A stretch of 34,801 bases of DNA, from contig CAKPST010000017.1 in NCBI GenBank assembly GCA_934183355.1, forward strand, positions 1 to 34,801, written 5' to 3'. Each line of letters starts with the position of its first letter. The first letter of the stretch is position 1. The DNA comes from an uncultured Prevotella sp. (GTDB taxonomy: Bacteria; Bacteroidota; Bacteroidia; Bacteroidales; Bacteroidaceae). The position numbers and the translations under genes were made by a program. Below, one piece after another: positions 33,739 to 34,801 of this stretch. The notes under the pieces are model-generated. The model was given only the letters and a program-made list of their open reading frames with translations. It made no database searches and was not told the DNA's origin.

Positions 33739-34743
33739 ATGAATAAGACTATATTCTCAGTGTTCTTTGCATTGGCAGTGGTGGCGATAGCTTGCTCATG
33801 CGCCTCGTGCAAGAACACGACAAAGTCGGCGGCAGAGCCTGACACAGTGGCTCTCGTCGGACCTACATTCCGTGCCGACTCGGCTTATGCCTTCGCTGCC
33901 AAGCAGTGCAGCTTTGGCGAGCGCACTATGAACTCCAAGGCTCACGAACTATGTGGCGAATGGATAATGGCTAAGTTTGGCGAGTATGGCATGAAGGTTG
34001 AGACGCAGGATGCCGAGCTCAAGGGTTGGGACGGCACAAAGCTCAAGAGTCGCAACATCATAGCACGATTCCGCCCCGAGCAGACTACACGCATTCTGCT
34101 ATGTGCACACTGGGACTGCCGTCCGTGGGCAGACAACGACCCCGACTCTGTCAACTGGCGCAAGCCTGTGATGGGTGCCAACGATGGGGCGAGTGGTGTG
34201 GCGGTGATGCTGGAGCTGGCTCGACTGCTGAAGAACGACACTACGCTCAACATTGGTGTAGACTTTGTATGCTTTGATGCCGAAGATTATGGCACACCGC
34301 AGTGGGCATCGGCTCCTGATTCGGGCGATTCATGGGCTCTTGGAGCGCAATATTGGGCTGAAAATCTGCCGCAGGGCTATGAGGCTCGATATGGCATACT
34401 GCTCGATATGGTGGGCGGCGAGGGCGCCAAGTTCTATCAGGAGGGTGTGTCTAAGCAATATGCCAACGAGATAGTGAACAAGGTGTGGCGCACAGCGTCG
34501 CAGATAGGTTATGGCTCGTTCTTCCCTATGAAGGATGGTGGCATGATAACCGACGACCATGTTCCTGTCAACGAGAAGGCTGGCATACCATGTATCGACA
34601 TCATTGCATTCTATCCCGACTGTCAGCAAAGCTCGTTCGGACCTACATGGCACACCGTCAACGACACTATGGAGCACATCGACCCCAATGTGCTGAAGGC
34701 TGTAGGACAGACTCTGGTGCAAGTGTTGTATACAGAGGAATAA
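33739..34743 (+). CDS. type II glutaminyl-peptide cyclotransferase (M28-like lipoprotein)
   Basis: 334 residues from the ATG at 33739; an earlier in-frame ATG at 33679 lies inside sufE and is not used. The N terminus is a lipoprotein-type signal with cysteines at 19, 21 and 24. The M28 zinc fold shows AHWDCRPWADNDPD (His124), GANDGASG (Asp149), CFDAEDYGTP (Glu182, Asp183), LLDMVGGEG (Asp223) and TWHTVND (His305). The AHWD-RPWADNDPD and FDAEDYGTP patterns match the Bacteroidetes glutaminyl cyclases (such as that of Porphyromonas gingivalis), which form pyroglutamate at N-terminal Gln of exported proteins. A plain M28 aminopeptidase is the alternative. Confidence 0.85.
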   Translation: MNKTIFSVFFALAVVAIACSCASCKNTTKSAAEPDTVALVGPTFRADSAYAFAAKQCSFGERTMNSKAHELCGEWIMAKFGEYGMKVETQDAELKGWDGTKLKSRNIIARFRPEQTTRILLCAHWDCRPWADNDPDSVNWRKPVMGANDGASGVAVMLELARLLKNDTTLNIGVDFVCFDAEDYGTPQWASAPDSGDSWALGAQYWAENLPQGYEARYGILLDMVGGEGAKFYQEGVSKQYANEIVNKVWRTASQIGYGSFFPMKDGGMITDDHVPVNEKAGIPCIDIIAFYPDCQQSSFGPTWHTVNDTMEHIDPNVLKAVGQTLVQVLYTEE

Positions 34744-34770
34744 GAAGAAACGAGCAAAGGGGAGCTAAAA

Positions 34771-34801
34771 CTTATAATTCATTGACTTATTGAGTTATAA
34801 G
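34771..34801 (+). terminator. hairpin at the window edge after the cyclase gene
   Basis: CTTATAATTCA (34771-34781) pairs with TGAGTTATAAG (34791-34801), including one T-G wobble, around a 9-nt loop. The window ends at the stem, so a following T run cannot be checked. Confidence 0.45.

Overview
The window is a contiguous piece of a Bacteroidales chromosome, most likely Prevotellaceae. Evidence for this: many intergenic regions carry the Bacteroidetes-type -7 box TAnnTTTG, purine-rich Shine-Dalgarno sites are largely absent, and several lineage-typical families are present (S46 dipeptidyl peptidase, DUF4271, the TGS-like/uridine-kinase hybrid, the AAA-ATPase/PD-(D/E)XK protein, the four-helix-bundle suffix protein, a type II glutaminyl cyclase). 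The first gene also ends in a C-terminal tail of the kind common in Prevotella secreted enzymes. The genus is inference. I see no phage, integrase, transposase, CRISPR array, tRNA or rRNA.

Layout. 1-4490: a large secreted GH128-like enzyme with its own leader and terminator. 4474-8571: metK behind a probable SAM-II riboswitch, then DUF4271, a HemD-like protein, rnpA and yidD. 8572-10076: a repeat-bearing spacer, tyrS and a bidirectional terminator. 10093-11787 (minus): a Na/Pi cotransporter. 11886-16650 (plus): a nucleoside kinase, gyrB and an orphan rhamnosidase-like secreted protein. 16655-18211 (minus): an AAA-ATPase/nuclease-fold protein of lower GC. 18401-24149 (plus): topA, a 171-nt array of inverted heptamers, aroK, speA, argB. 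24150-25151: a 1-kb spacer full of repeats and hairpins with a candidate tiny transcription unit. 25152-30788 (minus): a nucleoside-recognition membrane protein, a four-helix-bundle protein, a lipid-linked sugar flippase and a DPP7-type peptidase. 30862-31868 (minus): ndk-maoC. 31990-34743 (plus): U32 protein, sufE and glutaminyl cyclase.

Most genes are housekeeping: SAM supply, RNase P and membrane insertion, tRNA charging, topoisomerases, shikimate, arginine and polyamine metabolism, nucleotides and Fe-S delivery. The envelope and secretion theme is the GH128-like enzyme, the rhamnosidase-like protein, DPP7, the flippase and glutaminyl cyclase. Two of the secreted proteins have Gln at or next to the predicted signal cleavage site, making them plausible substrates for the cyclase encoded at the right end.

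The most unusual content is non-coding. Five spacers carry tandem repeats with unrelated units (7, 9, 22, 33 and 45 nt). Two of these are built as tandem arrays followed by their own inverse, giving long potential hairpins directly next to start codons. The other notable point is the metK leader, where a terminator, an overlapping promoter, a SAM-II-like aptamer and a possible switchable terminator are packed into about 200 nt.
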